A stretch of DNA of 35,702 nt. It comes from a bacterium (GTDB lineage Bacteria; Verrucomicrobiota; Kiritimatiellia; RFP12; UBA1067). Below the pieces are notes generated by a model. It saw only the letters and a program-made list of their open reading frames with translations. It did not search any database and had not been told where the DNA came from. The stretch is from NCBI GenBank assembly GCA_025360845.1, contig JANYBJ010000008.1, positions 1 to 35,702 of the forward strand. Reading direction: 5' to 3'. Shown here one piece after another: positions 25,336 to 33,460 of the stretch (position 1 is the stretch's first letter; every line of letters begins with the position of its first letter). Made by a program: the position numbers and the translations under genes.

Positions 25336-26964
25336 TTATCGCACAGGTTCAAGAATCGTTCCTTTAGGCAATTTGAAGGGTAAATGCATCAGGTGTTCAC
25401 GCAATTTATTCGCCTCGGCCAAACCCGTCGCATAGATCATCACCGTGTCCTGCAGGCAGACGATATTCTTGCTGTTTTTCAGTCGCGCCACCAAGATCAA
25501 GTCTTCCGGAAGATTCCGCCCCTTGGCAAACCACTGATCAAAAACCATGACATATCCCACCCGCTGCCGTACCAACAAATCCGCAATGGCTTGTTTGTCA
25601 TACCGTTTAGCAACCTTCAGCCTAGCAACCTCTGGCGTGCCTAATCCCCACAAATCGACCAGCCTCGCCCCAGACCGATAGGCCATCAACCCCAGATCAT
25701 TTATGGCGATGCTGCTTCCAGCCAGATCCACTGATGCGCAAATCCTTGCCATTTGCCACTGCTGCTGATAGATGTTGGCTGAAGCCCGAACCACACGACT
25801 GGTCGCCCATAAGCCTCTTAGGCAAAGCGGCACTGCCAGAAATATGAGCAATCCAACGCGGGCCGACAAAAGCCAACCTTCCGTGCCGTAAAACACGGAG
25901 ATGCCTTTTAAGCCTCTCGCCTCTTGAAGGATCGGCAGCCATGCTGCAGCCAGGAGCAGAAGTCCGGACGCCATCAAATAGGCCTCGTATCGAAAGAAAC
26001 GACCGCATTCACCAAATGTCAGATGCCCTACGCACGCGACAACAATTGCGAGTGCCAGAAGACGGATCTTTTCCGGGATACGCCTGTAACAGGCCGTCGT
26101 CAACAACAGGAGACAGATGATATGCACATGCACATTTTCCAATGACACTCGCACATATACAGAAAATAGTTGAAGCACATAACCGCCCACACCTCCCGTG
26201 GGAAACCGCCCCTTCAATACCAGTGAATTCGGCAGAAAGAAACCGCCCTGCGCCAGCGAATAGCCTCCATACAGCATCACCGGCAGCACAGCCGACAAAC
26301 CGAGAACCGCTCCTGTGCGCCAGCTTCCCTTCAGGACCAGAATGGCAACAACCGGCGCAGCCACAAACAATGCCTCAAAACGTGTCGCGGTCATCAGGAA
26401 CGCGCACCCGCCCAACACCGCCGCGCGCATCCATCCCCCCGACTCCGCAGCGCAGAATTCAGCCAGAGCAGCCCTCAGAAATACCAGCGTCAGCAAGACA
26501 TGGAGGCAATGCTCCATTCCCGTTGACGCGATCACGGTAAAAGGAACAAGAAAGAAGATCAGCACTCCTGCACAGACCCGTAAACGTCCCTTTACGCCAG
26601 AGTCCGTTAACGTCCGGTCAACGACGAACAAAGACAGCAGCGTGCAGAGGATGTTCAATATCCCCGGCAACCAATCCCTTACGCCGATAATCTTGAACAG
26701 CAGCGACAGCAGAAGCGTCCAGAGCGGGGACGAGGAACATGATGCGAACACATCCGGAGATACTCCCCACACTCCATGCAGTGCAAAATTCCGGGCCATT
26801 GCCAAATGGATGTAAGCGTCATCCAATGTGTAAACCCAATGCCCCTCCGTCAACCGCATGCCAAGCAGGGTCTGCGCACATATCACAGCCAGAGCAAAGA
26901 CAGCCACAATCGCGCCGCTGCTCAATCCTTTATGCCTCATTATCATAATCGTCTTGTCCTGCAT
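25336..26964 (-). CDS. GT-C-type polytopic membrane protein (putative glycosyltransferase)
   Basis: A 542-residue protein with 10-12 predicted membrane helices. The first loop has TLDDAYIHLAMARNFALHG (D48, D49), a motif shared by many bacterial GT-C/ArnT-like enzymes that use polyprenyl-phosphate sugars. The C-terminal soluble part includes INDLGLMAYRS and RLVDLWGLGTPEVA, common at the end of such proteins. The specific sugar cannot be inferred. The start could also be one of the ATGs at about 26946 or 26940 (MIMRHKG); I kept the longest. No repeat insertion is seen in this gene, unlike its neighbours. Confidence 0.78.
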   Translation of the reverse strand: MQDKTIMIMRHKGLSSGAIVAVFALAVICAQTLLGMRLTEGHWVYTLDDAYIHLAMARNFALHGVWGVSPDVFASCSSSPLWTLLLSLLFKIIGVRDWLPGILNILCTLLSLFVVDRTLTDSGVKGRLRVCAGVLIFFLVPFTVIASTGMEHCLHVLLTLVFLRAALAEFCAAESGGWMRAAVLGGCAFLMTATRFEALFVAAPVVAILVLKGSWRTGAVLGLSAVLPVMLYGGYSLAQGGFFLPNSLVLKGRFPTGGVGGYVLQLFSVYVRVSLENVHVHIICLLLLTTACYRRIPEKIRLLALAIVVACVGHLTFGECGRFFRYEAYLMASGLLLLAAAWLPILQEARGLKGISVFYGTEGWLLSARVGLLIFLAVPLCLRGLWATSRVVRASANIYQQQWQMARICASVDLAGSSIAINDLGLMAYRSGARLVDLWGLGTPEVARLKVAKRYDKQAIADLLVRQRVGYVMVFDQWFAKGRNLPEDLILVARLKNSKNIVCLQDTVMIYATGLAEANKLREHLMHLPFKLPKGTILEPVR

Positions 26965-27017
26965 GTCGGCCTACTCACTCCCGGCGCCATCATCAAATTC
27001 AGCCAACCGCCGATTGC

Positions 27018-27036
27018 CTATTGCCGATCGTCTCGC
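27018..27036 (-). repeat. 7-bp repeat cluster (TTGCCTA/TTGCCGA) supplying the stop codon of a GT-C gene
   Basis: Plus strand GATTGCCTATTGCCGATCG. On the coding strand CGATCGGCAATAG encodes DRQ and stop. Same family as the long array at 28562-28716. Confidence 0.8.
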
Positions 27037-28547
27037 TCCCAAATCCTGTACCCGTTCTTGGCCTCCGCCACATGGTAATTCTCCGTTTGCCAGCGCTCTA
27101 ATTCGGCGAACGCTTCTGAGGTTCCCTCCCCGTGCGGACGTAATTGACCCATCGTGTCAACGAGGAAACGGGGCGGCGCAGCCACGAGTTCGTTCATAAA
27201 TTCCCGCCTGATCCTCTGAATGAAAGGGGTGTTCACATGATGATAAAAATGGAAGTCGTACAGGAAACGGGTTGCCGGCAACGCATTGGCCATCAGCATA
27301 CCATGTACGGCACCCCCTGTCCAATCGAGTGGCTGTACACGATCTCCTAGGGCCAAATGGGCTCTCAGATAGCACGCGACCTCGTCTGGCACGCTCTGTT
27401 TCTCTATCTCAACCACGCCCCTTCCGAACGCCTCCCGGCAAGCCCGGGGCAAGGCGATGCCCGCGCAGACGACAACCAATAAGGAGCCCCAGCCAACACC
27501 GCTCCAAGTTAAGAACGTTTGTTTTCTTTCACGCGCGGGCTCTACAAACGCCAGCGCGGCCACGCATAACGTCACGTAATAAAATGGGATATTGTGGTAT
27601 TCCCAGAATTGCCCGGAAAAACAAGGCAGCACCATTGAGCACACAATTAACGAACCATAATAGAGGAACCATTGTCGTGAAGCCCTGCCCGCTCCTGCCC
27701 AGAACAAGAATCCCGCACAAGCCAACACAGGAGACCAAGACCACAGGACCCCACCTGCGCCATGCATGATATAACGCCACCGGGTTGCCCCCGCTAAAAC
27801 CTCATGCATACCCGACATCTGTCCATATAACGGCCAATACTCAGTCGCCATCTCAAGGAAAGGTCGCCATGCGCCGTACCAGATAAGCCAAACCACAGAA
27901 CCCGATATAGGGATGAGAAATCCTGCCGCCAACGAAAACCCAAAGACCGCCAACCGCTTCCACCCCTGTCTTTCCACACAGGCAAACAGGATAACCGGCA
28001 GTGCGAATACCACGAGTTGCGGTTTGATCAGAGCCATCCACGCGAACAAGACGCCCAACAAGGCTCCGCCTTTCCACGAACATGGCAGAGGACGCGCCAT
28101 CCAAGCCAGCGCCGCTGATAGCGGCAACAAGGCAAGATACTCCCGCTGCAAGGAGAAGCGCCACGTTCCGGACAAATAACGCAAAGCCACGAGACAAACA
28201 CCCAACGCCGCCGCTTCCCGCCCCCAGCGCCTTAAACCGACATAGGTCAGCGCAAGCACACATCCAAGCAAAAGCAGGTCAAAGAACCGCACCGCCAGGT
28301 CCGAACAGCCGAAGAACTCAACGAGCAACCCCATCATCCAATAGGTGCCCGGAAGGTTCATGTCGAAAAAATCGCGGTAAGGAATCAAATGCGACTCCGT
28401 CATCAGCCGCGCGGTATACATCATGATCGGCACATCATGAACGGCCCTCCATCGGAGCGAACACACCGCACAGACCAGCACGGCCAGTCCCGCAACCAGA
28501 CAGACCAAACGCTTCACAACGGTCGTATCAAGAGTTCGTGCGTTCAT
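27018..28547 (-). CDS. GT-C-type polytopic membrane protein (putative glycosyltransferase)
   Basis: About 509 residues from the ATG at 28547; an upstream in-frame ATG at 28568 lies within the repeat array and is less likely. A polytopic protein whose first loop has [16 protein letters not shown] and [16 protein letters not shown], resembling GT39/GT83-like enzymes where acidic residues sit in the first periplasmic loop. A soluble C-terminal segment follows (about 390-509). Its last residues ERDDRQ and the TAG stop come from 7-bp repeats at 27018-27036. It lies between two other GT-C type genes. Confidence 0.75.
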   Translation of the reverse strand: MNARTLDTTVVKRLVCLVAGLAVLVCAVCSLRWRAVHDVPIMMYTARLMTESHLIPYRDFFDMNLPGTYWMMGLLVEFFGCSDLAVRFFDLLLLGCVLALTYVGLRRWGREAAALGVCLVALRYLSGTWRFSLQREYLALLPLSAALAWMARPLPCSWKGGALLGVLFAWMALIKPQLVVFALPVILFACVERQGWKRLAVFGFSLAAGFLIPISGSVVWLIWYGAWRPFLEMATEYWPLYGQMSGMHEVLAGATRWRYIMHGAGGVLWSWSPVLACAGFLFWAGAGRASRQWFLYYGSLIVCSMVLPCFSGQFWEYHNIPFYYVTLCVAALAFVEPARERKQTFLTWSGVGWGSLLVVVCAGIALPRACREAFGRGVVEIEKQSVPDEVACYLRAHLALGDRVQPLDWTGGAVHGMLMANALPATRFLYDFHFYHHVNTPFIQRIRREFMNELVAAPPRFLVDTMGQLRPHGEGTSEAFAELERWQTENYHVAEAKNGYRIWERDDRQ

Positions 28548-28561
28548 GAGCGTTCGCTCGT

Positions 28562-28716
28562 CACCCATTGCCTATTGCCCGCTGCCCATTGCCTATTGCC
28601 CATTGCTTATTGCCCATTGCTTATTGCCTATTGCCCATTGCCTATTGCCTATTGCCTATTGCCCATTGCCTATTGCCTATTGCTTATTGCCCATTGCTTA
28701 TTGCCTATTGCCTATT
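28562..28716. repeat. Long 7-bp tandem array (TTGCCTA/TTGCCCA/TTGCTTA), about 21 units
   Basis: About 150 bp of uninterrupted heptads fill the gap between two genes. Units differ at two positions only. The array overlaps the 3' end of the acetyltransferase gene (its last residues and TAA stop are repeat sequence) and reaches the first possible ATG of the next gene. It resembles the short tandemly repeated repetitive (STRR) heptamers described in heterocystous cyanobacteria. It is not CRISPR: no spacers. Confidence 0.95.
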
Positions 28717-29327
28717 CGCATGATCGTCGTGCCATCCGCAACATCGCGCAGGGCCATCGAACCCGCACCCACAGTCGACCAAGCGCCTATTTTTTTCAGG
28801 GGAATCACACCCGCGTTCGTCCCAAGCAGCGCTCCTTCTCCAATCGAACAGCCCCCCGACACGCAGACACCCGGGCACACCTGAGCGAAATCGCCGACGG
28901 TCACATCATGGCCCACGCACACCTGATGATTGATCAGAACCCCGTCGCCGATCTTCGTTCCCACAGAGACCACGCTGCCAATCCCGACGTAGCTCCCTTT
29001 GCCCAGCAGCACGTCAGGAGCGATCAGCGCACTGGGGTCCGTCACTGTCACCGGTTCAAATCCCATGGCCAGCGCGCGCCCGCTCAACAGGCGACGCGCC
29101 CGGTTATCCCCAACCGCACAAAAGAAACCCACAGCGCCGAACCTCTCCCGCACGGTTTCGATTGGCCCCAACTGCGGATGCCCGCCACACAGTCCCTCGC
29201 GCTTGTCGGCCGCATCATCACAAAAACCCAACAACTCTAAGACCGGCCGCACACCGTTGATCCGCTCAACGATCCACGCAATCTCCCTGCCAAAACCACT
29301 CGCTCCCACGATCACGATCCGTTTCAT
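28698..29327 (-). CDS. PglD/NeuD-like sugar O/N-acetyltransferase, C-terminus replaced by repeat sequence
   Basis: A 209-residue protein from the ATG at 29327, which is preceded by AGGTG and lies 4 bp after the upstream stop. The N-terminal Rossmann-like part ([17 protein letters not shown]) and left-handed beta-helix hexapeptide repeats (about 98-195) are typical of PglD and NeuD. The active-site His is probably H140 in [10 protein letters not shown]. It would acetylate a UDP-4-amino sugar using acetyl-CoA, completing UDP-diacetylbacillosamine with the dehydratase and aminotransferase. The usual ending after ADGTTV (GVPAR or GNPAR type) is missing; instead MRIGNRQ and the stop codon are encoded by the heptad array. 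Confidence 0.88.
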   Translation of the reverse strand: MKRIVIVGASGFGREIAWIVERINGVRPVLELLGFCDDAADKREGLCGGHPQLGPIETVRERFGAVGFFCAVGDNRARRLLSGRALAMGFEPVTVTDPSALIAPDVLLGKGSYVGIGSVVSVGTKIGDGVLINHQVCVGHDVTVGDFAQVCPGVCVSGGCSIGEGALLGTNAGVIPLKKIGAWSTVGAGSMALRDVADGTTIMRIGNRQ

Positions 29328-29331
29328 CGAA

Positions 29332-30738
29332 TCACCTGCCTTCCGTTTCGCCACAGAAAAGCGCATCCATCCGCGAACCCGCCGTCGCCACCCATGCGGC
29401 ATCGCTTTCCCGGCAGAATCGGAGCATCAGAAGCGTCACGATGACCGCACTGACGAGATGTCCGAAAGACCACGGGTAAAAATCAAATGTTGGCACAAGA
29501 AACGCCAGCAGATAGGCGAAGCTGTACCACATCCATGCGGCGGGCGTGTTCAGTTTCTTAATCACAACCAGAAACGGAACGGCCAAGAAAACGAGATGAT
29601 GCTCCCAGACGAGCGGAGAGGCAAAGACCATCAACACACACAAGATCGGAATGCTGTTCAGAATCGCCGAACGACCTTCGCTGCCGAATGAAAAGGTCGC
29701 CTTCCTCATCGTATAGCCGACCCCGCATAAGAGCCCAAGGATAACCGGGACTTTAAAAAAGAGCACCATCGCTGAGGCCTCCATGCCCACGACATAACCC
29801 GCGCTGCGGATCAGCGAATCCACCGAATTTTCGCGAAAACAAATCCCGTTCGCCCCATAGACGTTGCGGATGTTATCGCTAAAGGCCATAAAGGGAGCCC
29901 CGCCATAAAAGCAGAACGTCACCCCGGCCAGGCCGATCAGCCAGGCCAGAAACGACACCCCCCAAGTCCTGTCTCGCGTCAAGAAAAACGGAAGGGCCAG
30001 CACCAGTGGGGACGCCTTGAGATGAACTGCCAAAGCCAGCGCCAGTGCGGAAACGATCCGATGTTTCGGAAAAAGAAGCAAAGCCAGCAGAATCAGGTTG
30101 ACGACATGCAGATTGATCTGCACATACCCCAGCGTGCGGAGGATCGGGACATTCACAACCATGAACAGGAAGGCCAACGCCAGCGCCAGCCGCCGCCCGA
30201 AACCATAGCACCCAAGGAGCGCGCTCAACAACCAGAAGAACGCCACGAGCGACACAAGGTTTGCGAGCCAAAACACGGCCGACACCCCATGCGCGCCAAG
30301 CGGCAGAAACGGCTGACACAACGTGGCCAGCAAAGGCGGATAGAGGTAACGGCTATGAAACGGTTGGCCGTCATGGAGATTAAACGCCGCCCGGACATAG
30401 TCGTCCACGTCCGCATAATGTATCCGCTCTCGAAGGAAATTGACATACAACAGCAGAAGGAGAACCGAACATATGATCGCAACACCCTGCTGATCCCGGA
30501 TCGCAGGATTATTGAGTAGCAGCAGGGCTATACCCCATGCCAACCATGTGATCGCCACACACGACAAGGTTTGTTCCGCAATGGAAAGCGGCCCGACCTG
30601 AATCAGCAAAGCCAGACCCTTCACGCCGCAACTGACATAAAGCAACAAACTTGAAGCTGCGGCAAGCCCCGTGACCGCCAGCCATATGCGTAACGCGCAA
30701 GAGATTCCGCGAGCCACCGCCTGTTTCGTTTCAATCAT
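29332..30738 (-). CDS. GT87 (DUF2029)-type polyprenyl-phosphate-dependent mannosyltransferase-like protein
   Basis: A 468-residue polytopic protein. The first loop has YADVDDYVRAAFNLHDGQPFHSRYLYPPLLATL, and the later SPLVWEHHLVFLAVP motif matches the WxHHxV region of GT87 proteins. These use polyprenyl-phosphomannose-type donors in the periplasm. The start is the ATG at 30738, inside ATGATTGA overlapping the PGT stop by 8 bp, with GAGGGAC upstream; longer readings extend into the preceding gene. Translation is thus coupled to the PglC-like PGT. Confidence 0.85.
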   Translation of the reverse strand: MIETKQAVARGISCALRIWLAVTGLAAASSLLLYVSCGVKGLALLIQVGPLSIAEQTLSCVAITWLAWGIALLLLNNPAIRDQQGVAIICSVLLLLLYVNFLRERIHYADVDDYVRAAFNLHDGQPFHSRYLYPPLLATLCQPFLPLGAHGVSAVFWLANLVSLVAFFWLLSALLGCYGFGRRLALALAFLFMVVNVPILRTLGYVQINLHVVNLILLALLLFPKHRIVSALALALAVHLKASPLVLALPFFLTRDRTWGVSFLAWLIGLAGVTFCFYGGAPFMAFSDNIRNVYGANGICFRENSVDSLIRSAGYVVGMEASAMVLFFKVPVILGLLCGVGYTMRKATFSFGSEGRSAILNSIPILCVLMVFASPLVWEHHLVFLAVPFLVVIKKLNTPAAWMWYSFAYLLAFLVPTFDFYPWSFGHLVSAVIVTLLMLRFCRESDAAWVATAGSRMDALFCGETEGR

Positions 30739-31381
30739 TGCCGCGTCCCTCGGGCAGTGTCTGTCCACCGCCCCTCTCGTCCCATTCATCCTTCATCCTT
30801 TTGCCTTCATCCTTCCTACCCATAAACTCACCCATCGTGGCCTCGCCCGCTGCGCTGATTCCCTTGTGAGTCATCACCTGCCACACCGTCAGCCACAAGA
30901 TTTTCATGTCGAGCCACAGGCTGTGATGCTCCACATACCACACATCACACTCGAACTTCTGCTCCCAGCCGAGCGCGTTACGTCCATTCACCTGCGCCCA
31001 GCCCGTGATGCCGGGCCGCACCTCATGCCGCCGCGACTGCCGCGGCGTGTACCGGTCCAGATACCGCATCAACAGCGGCCGCGGGCCGACCAGCGACATC
31101 TCGCCCTTCAGCACATTCCATAATTCAGGCAGTTCATCCAGACTCGTCGCCCGCATCACCCTTCCCACACGCGTCAGCCGTTCCGCATCCGTCCCTATCC
31201 CATCGCGCATTGTCCGGAATTTGATCAGCTTAAACGGCCGCCCCCGTAAGCCGGGCCGTTCCTGAACAAAAAACACCGGACGCCCCAAGCATAGCCGCAC
31301 CGCCAGCCCCGTCAACACAAGAAGAGGCAGCCACAAAAGAGCCGTAAACAGGATCAGCGTGATGTCAAATACGCGTTTCAT
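30731..31381 (-). CDS. PglC-like monotopic phosphoglycosyl transferase, repeat-derived C-terminus
   Basis: A 216-residue initiating transferase that moves a sugar-1-phosphate from UDP-sugar to undecaprenyl phosphate. An N-terminal re-entrant helix (8-30) is followed by FKLIKFRTMRD (50-60), the catalytic Asp-Glu pair D82-E83 in SLDELPELWNVLKGEMSLVGPRP and VRPGITGWAQVNGRN. The ending GEATMGEF matches the class that uses diacetylbacillosamine. After residue 187 the tail (RKDEGKRMKDEW and so on) derives from GGATGAA repeats and adds about 28 residues. The ATG at 31381 has no clear Shine-Dalgarno: the sequence just upstream is the repeat flank of the four-helix-bundle unit. Confidence 0.93.
   Translation of the reverse strand: MKRVFDITLILFTALLWLPLLVLTGLAVRLCLGRPVFFVQERPGLRGRPFKLIKFRTMRDGIGTDAERLTRVGRVMRATSLDELPELWNVLKGEMSLVGPRPLLMRYLDRYTPRQSRRHEVRPGITGWAQVNGRNALGWEQKFECDVWYVEHHSLWLDMKILWLTVWQVMTHKGISAAGEATMGEFMGRKDEGKRMKDEWDERGGGQTLPEGRGND
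30786..30832 (-). repeat. 7-bp repeats (GGATGAA family) in the PGT C-terminus
   Basis: Plus strand TTCATCC appears about three times with spacers between 30786 and 30815. On the coding strand it reads RKDEGKRMKDEW. It lies beyond the conserved end of the enzyme. Confidence 0.75.
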
Positions 31382-31386
31382 GTGTT

Positions 31387-31440
31387 TGTATAGCGCGTTA
31401 CGCAAGTTATGCGGGCTAAGCACGATAAGCGGAGTGCGAA
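31387..31440 (-). repeat. Left (3') flank array of the four-helix-bundle unit
   Basis: A string of GCGCGTTACGC, GGGCTAAGCACGATAAGC-type units. AAGCACGATAAGC (31416-31428) is a perfect 13-bp inverted match to GCTTATCGTGCTT (31826-31838) on the other side of the ORF. Confidence 0.75.
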
Positions 31441-31803
31441 CTAGCCTTCATGCAGAGATGCTGAAAAAGAACCGATCATTTTCATCAGCACGACGATCTC
31501 TTCGGCCAACTCATTTTGATACGCGATATAGCCGAGTTCATGGGCTATCACAAGCTGAGTGTCAACTTCCGCCAATGAGCCGGATGCGATGCAAAGAAAG
31601 TTTCTGAACTCTTTAACCGTGTTACGCTTTGACCCTTCCGCAATGTTGGAAGGAACCGAAACGACCGCCCGTTTTAGCTGATCCATAAGCGCATACTGTT
31701 CATGGTTCGGAAAAGACGTCAACAAGCCATAAACGGCTTTAACCAACTGAATCCCGCGTTTCCAAATCTCAAGTTTCCGATAACGCAACTCTTCAACACT
31801 CAT
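31441..31803 (-). CDS. Four-helix-bundle protein (S23 / 23S rRNA intervening-sequence protein family)
   Basis: A 120-residue all-helical protein with the family signature: YRKLEIWKRGIQLVKAVY (8-25), FPNHEQYALMDQLKRAVVSVPSNIAEG (31-57), KEFRNFLCIASGSLAEVDTQL (64-84) and ELAEEIVVLMKMIGSF near the end. This family was first found encoded in intervening sequences of 23S rRNA and is related to the Avd accessory protein of diversity-generating retroelements; its function outside rRNA is unknown. AAGAGG precedes the ATG. Here it interrupts the spacing of an EPS operon and is bounded by inverted repeat arrays (31387-31440 and 31820-31915). A shortened copy of the same unit lies at 34161-34296. It may be cargo of, or a factor for, a mobile unit. 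Confidence 0.93.
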   Translation of the reverse strand: MSVEELRYRKLEIWKRGIQLVKAVYGLLTSFPNHEQYALMDQLKRAVVSVPSNIAEGSKRNTVKEFRNFLCIASGSLAEVDTQLVIAHELGYIAYQNELAEEIVVLMKMIGSFSASLHEG

Positions 31804-31819
31804 GACGTACCTCTTTTCA

Positions 31820-31920
31820 TTCCCGGCTTATCGTGCTTCCCATCTTATCCCACCTATCGCGCTTATCCCGCTTCCCAGCTTATCCGGCCTATCGCGCTTC
31901 CCCGGCTTATCGCGCTATTT
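31820..31920 (-). repeat. Right (5') flank array of the four-helix-bundle unit
   Basis: About 95 bp of 8-9-bp units such as CTTATCGCG, CTTCCCAG, CTTATCCGG and CCTATCGCG. It contains the 13-bp inverted partner of 31416-31428. Its far end supplies the last codons and TAA stop (31907-31909) of the GT4 gene. Confidence 0.8.
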
Positions 31921-33259
31921 CCTCCAGAATCCCCAGATACTCCTTCGCCAACTTGTCGCGGCTGAAAACCTCTTCCGCCAACCGCCGCGCGCCTTGCCCC
32001 ATCCTTCGTCGCCGCTCGACGTCAACCGCCAACAGCTTCAGTTGTCGAGCCATCTCCGCACCCGCATCTTGACTCGTACAGACAATACCACACCCGTACT
32101 CTTTTAGCCAAGGCTCCAGCCAAGTCGTCCGGTTAAAAACCGTGGGCAGCCCCGCCGCAATCCCGTCGAAGAATTTATTCGGCGAGTTCTCATAAAAAAG
32201 CGGCTCATGCATAAAGGTCACGACATTCACGTCGGCAGCCAAATACAGCTCCACGACCTGCTCTTTCGGTAGACTCCCGAACTTTAGAACTTCGCCTCCC
32301 CCCACTAACGCACTCACGCACTCGCGCAATAACGCACTTCTCGGTCCGTCCCCCGCAAACCACCACACGATCCGCTCATCCCCCGCGGTTTCCTTAACCG
32401 CCGTCACCAGCTCATCCACCGCATTACTCAGACCCATCGCCCCCGTATACAGCACAACCGTCTGCCCGTCCCTTACGCCCAGACGCTCCCGCGTCTTTTG
32501 TCGCCTCCCCTTATTCGGAACAAACTGCCCCAAATCACAGCAATTCGACAGCGTGACAACTTTTGTCAGCTTGATATTCGTGCGAGCGTTCGCGCCATTG
32601 CCTATTGCCGATTGCCGATTGCCTCTTCTCTCTTCCCATTCCCGAACGTTAGAACTCTCGAACTTTAGTACTTCGCCTCTCCTCACTCCTAACTCCTCAC
32701 TCTTCACTCCTAACTTCTTCACCACCCTCTCCGTCATCCCCGTCGAACAGGTCACGATCGCCGAAGCATATGTGTACGCCAGCGCCTCCAGCCTGAAACT
32801 CAGCCATTTCAGAACCGGACTCTTTAGTACCCCTGCCGCGATCGCGGAATCCGGCCAGACATCGATCACCTCGAACACAAAAGGCAGTTTTCGCAACCAT
32901 CGTCCTGCCAACGCAGGTACCGCTAACGTCAGAGGACCGCTCGACGCGATCATCACATCATACTCCCCGCCCCGCCGAAGCACATGCCACAACGCATGCG
33001 TCATAAAACCCAGAAACGATAAGACGCGGCGGAGAAAACCCATGTGCGGCCGGTATGCCGTTCCGCTCACATAGACCCGTATGCCGTCCACCATGAGCGG
33101 CTTGGGTCCACTCCCAGTCAACGACGCGTCGTATCCTGCGCAACACACCACATCCACCGCATGCCCCGCAGAACAAAAACGCCGCGCGAACTCGTATGTC
33201 CGCACGGCGCCCCAGCCTTTCGGCGTCGCGAAGTACTGATGTATCCACAGAATTCTCAT
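31907..33259 (-). CDS. GT4 family glycosyltransferase (WcaI-like) with two repeat-derived insertions
   Basis: A cytoplasmic GT-B retaining glycosyltransferase, 450 residues from the ATG at 33259; the longer reading would need a GTG. N-terminal MRILWIHQYFATPKGWGAVRTYEFAR and FVFEVIDVWPDS are typical of the WcaI/GT4 group, and the C-terminal donor motif is YENSPNKFFDGIAAGLPTVF, containing the family Glu region in variant form. Residues about 180-223 (VKSEELGVRRGEVLKFESS...RGNRQSAIGNG) and about 305-327 (SALLRECVSALVGGGEVLKF) are tandem-repeat-derived insertions, one between the two domains and one in the donor domain just after GDGPR. The stop lies in a repeat array. An intact reading frame despite about 65 extra residues suggests it remains functional. 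Confidence 0.92.
   Translation of the reverse strand: MRILWIHQYFATPKGWGAVRTYEFARRFCSAGHAVDVVCCAGYDASLTGSGPKPLMVDGIRVYVSGTAYRPHMGFLRRVLSFLGFMTHALWHVLRRGGEYDVMIASSGPLTLAVPALAGRWLRKLPFVFEVIDVWPDSAIAAGVLKSPVLKWLSFRLEALAYTYASAIVTCSTGMTERVVKKLGVKSEELGVRRGEVLKFESSNVREWEERRGNRQSAIGNGANARTNIKLTKVVTLSNCCDLGQFVPNKGRRQKTRERLGVRDGQTVVLYTGAMGLSNAVDELVTAVKETAGDERIVWWFAGDGPRSALLRECVSALVGGGEVLKFGSLPKEQVVELYLAADVNVVTFMHEPLFYENSPNKFFDGIAAGLPTVFNRTTWLEPWLKEYGCGIVCTSQDAGAEMARQLKLLAVDVERRRRMGQGARRLAEEVFSRDKLAKEYLGILEEIAR
32278..32343 (-). repeat. In-frame 8-bp repeats (TTTAGAAC/TAACGCAC) in the GT4 donor domain
   Basis: Plus strand GAACTTTAGAACTTCG followed by TAACGCAC, TCACGCAC, TCGCGCAA, TAACGCAC. It encodes ALLRECVSALVGGGEVLKF, placed between GDGPR and the LPKEQVVELY helix. 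Confidence 0.9.
32590..32718 (-). repeat. Composite in-frame repeats (TTGCCGA, TTTAGTAC, ACTCCTA families) in the GT4 linker
   Basis: Three different families are stacked: TTGCCTA/TTGCCGA heptads (32594-32624), GAACGTTAGAACTCTCG-type octads (32643-32675) and ACTCCTA/ACTCTTC heptads (32682-32715). Together they add about 43 residues after GMTERVVKKLG. Confidence 0.9.
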
Positions 33260-33460
33260 GGATGTCCAAACACTTAGTCCCACACTTACTCGGTTACACT
33301 TAGTCGCCCCGCCTGAGTCGGATACGAACTTCGAACATTCTACATCGAACGTCCAACTTCCAACGGAGAAATTAACTTCCCATTGTTCGATGAGGCTCTT
33401 GCAAACCCTACCGCGCCCGGAGGTCGCGGGCCACCCAAGTAGCGCGGGCTCTGTGAGAGG
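33260..33460. repeat. Intergenic region with 7-bp repeats and a GC-rich palindrome
   Basis: The 201-bp gap holds diverged heptads (CGAACTT, CGAACAT, TCTACAT, CGAACGT, CCAACTT, CCAACGG) at 33325-33366, then a nested palindrome at 33411-33447 (CCGCGC...GCGCGG outside, GCCCG...CGGGC inside). No gene is seen. The palindrome could serve as an attenuator between the PGT and GT4 genes, but it has no T-run. Confidence 0.6.

Noticed and set aside
28562..28716. CRISPR array or protein-coding gene (the plus strand reads as PIAYCLL repeats)
   Set aside because: The repeats are 7 bp, contiguous and without spacers; the reading is merely the translation of a heptad array with no other coding features.
31441..31803. 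Four-helix-bundle ORF as part of a 23S rRNA gene or a diversity-generating retroelement
   Set aside because: No rRNA sequence flanks it and no reverse transcriptase or template/variable repeat pair is seen nearby.
33411..33447. Intrinsic terminator within the EPS operon
   Set aside because: The nested palindrome is strong but lacks a T-run on either strand.
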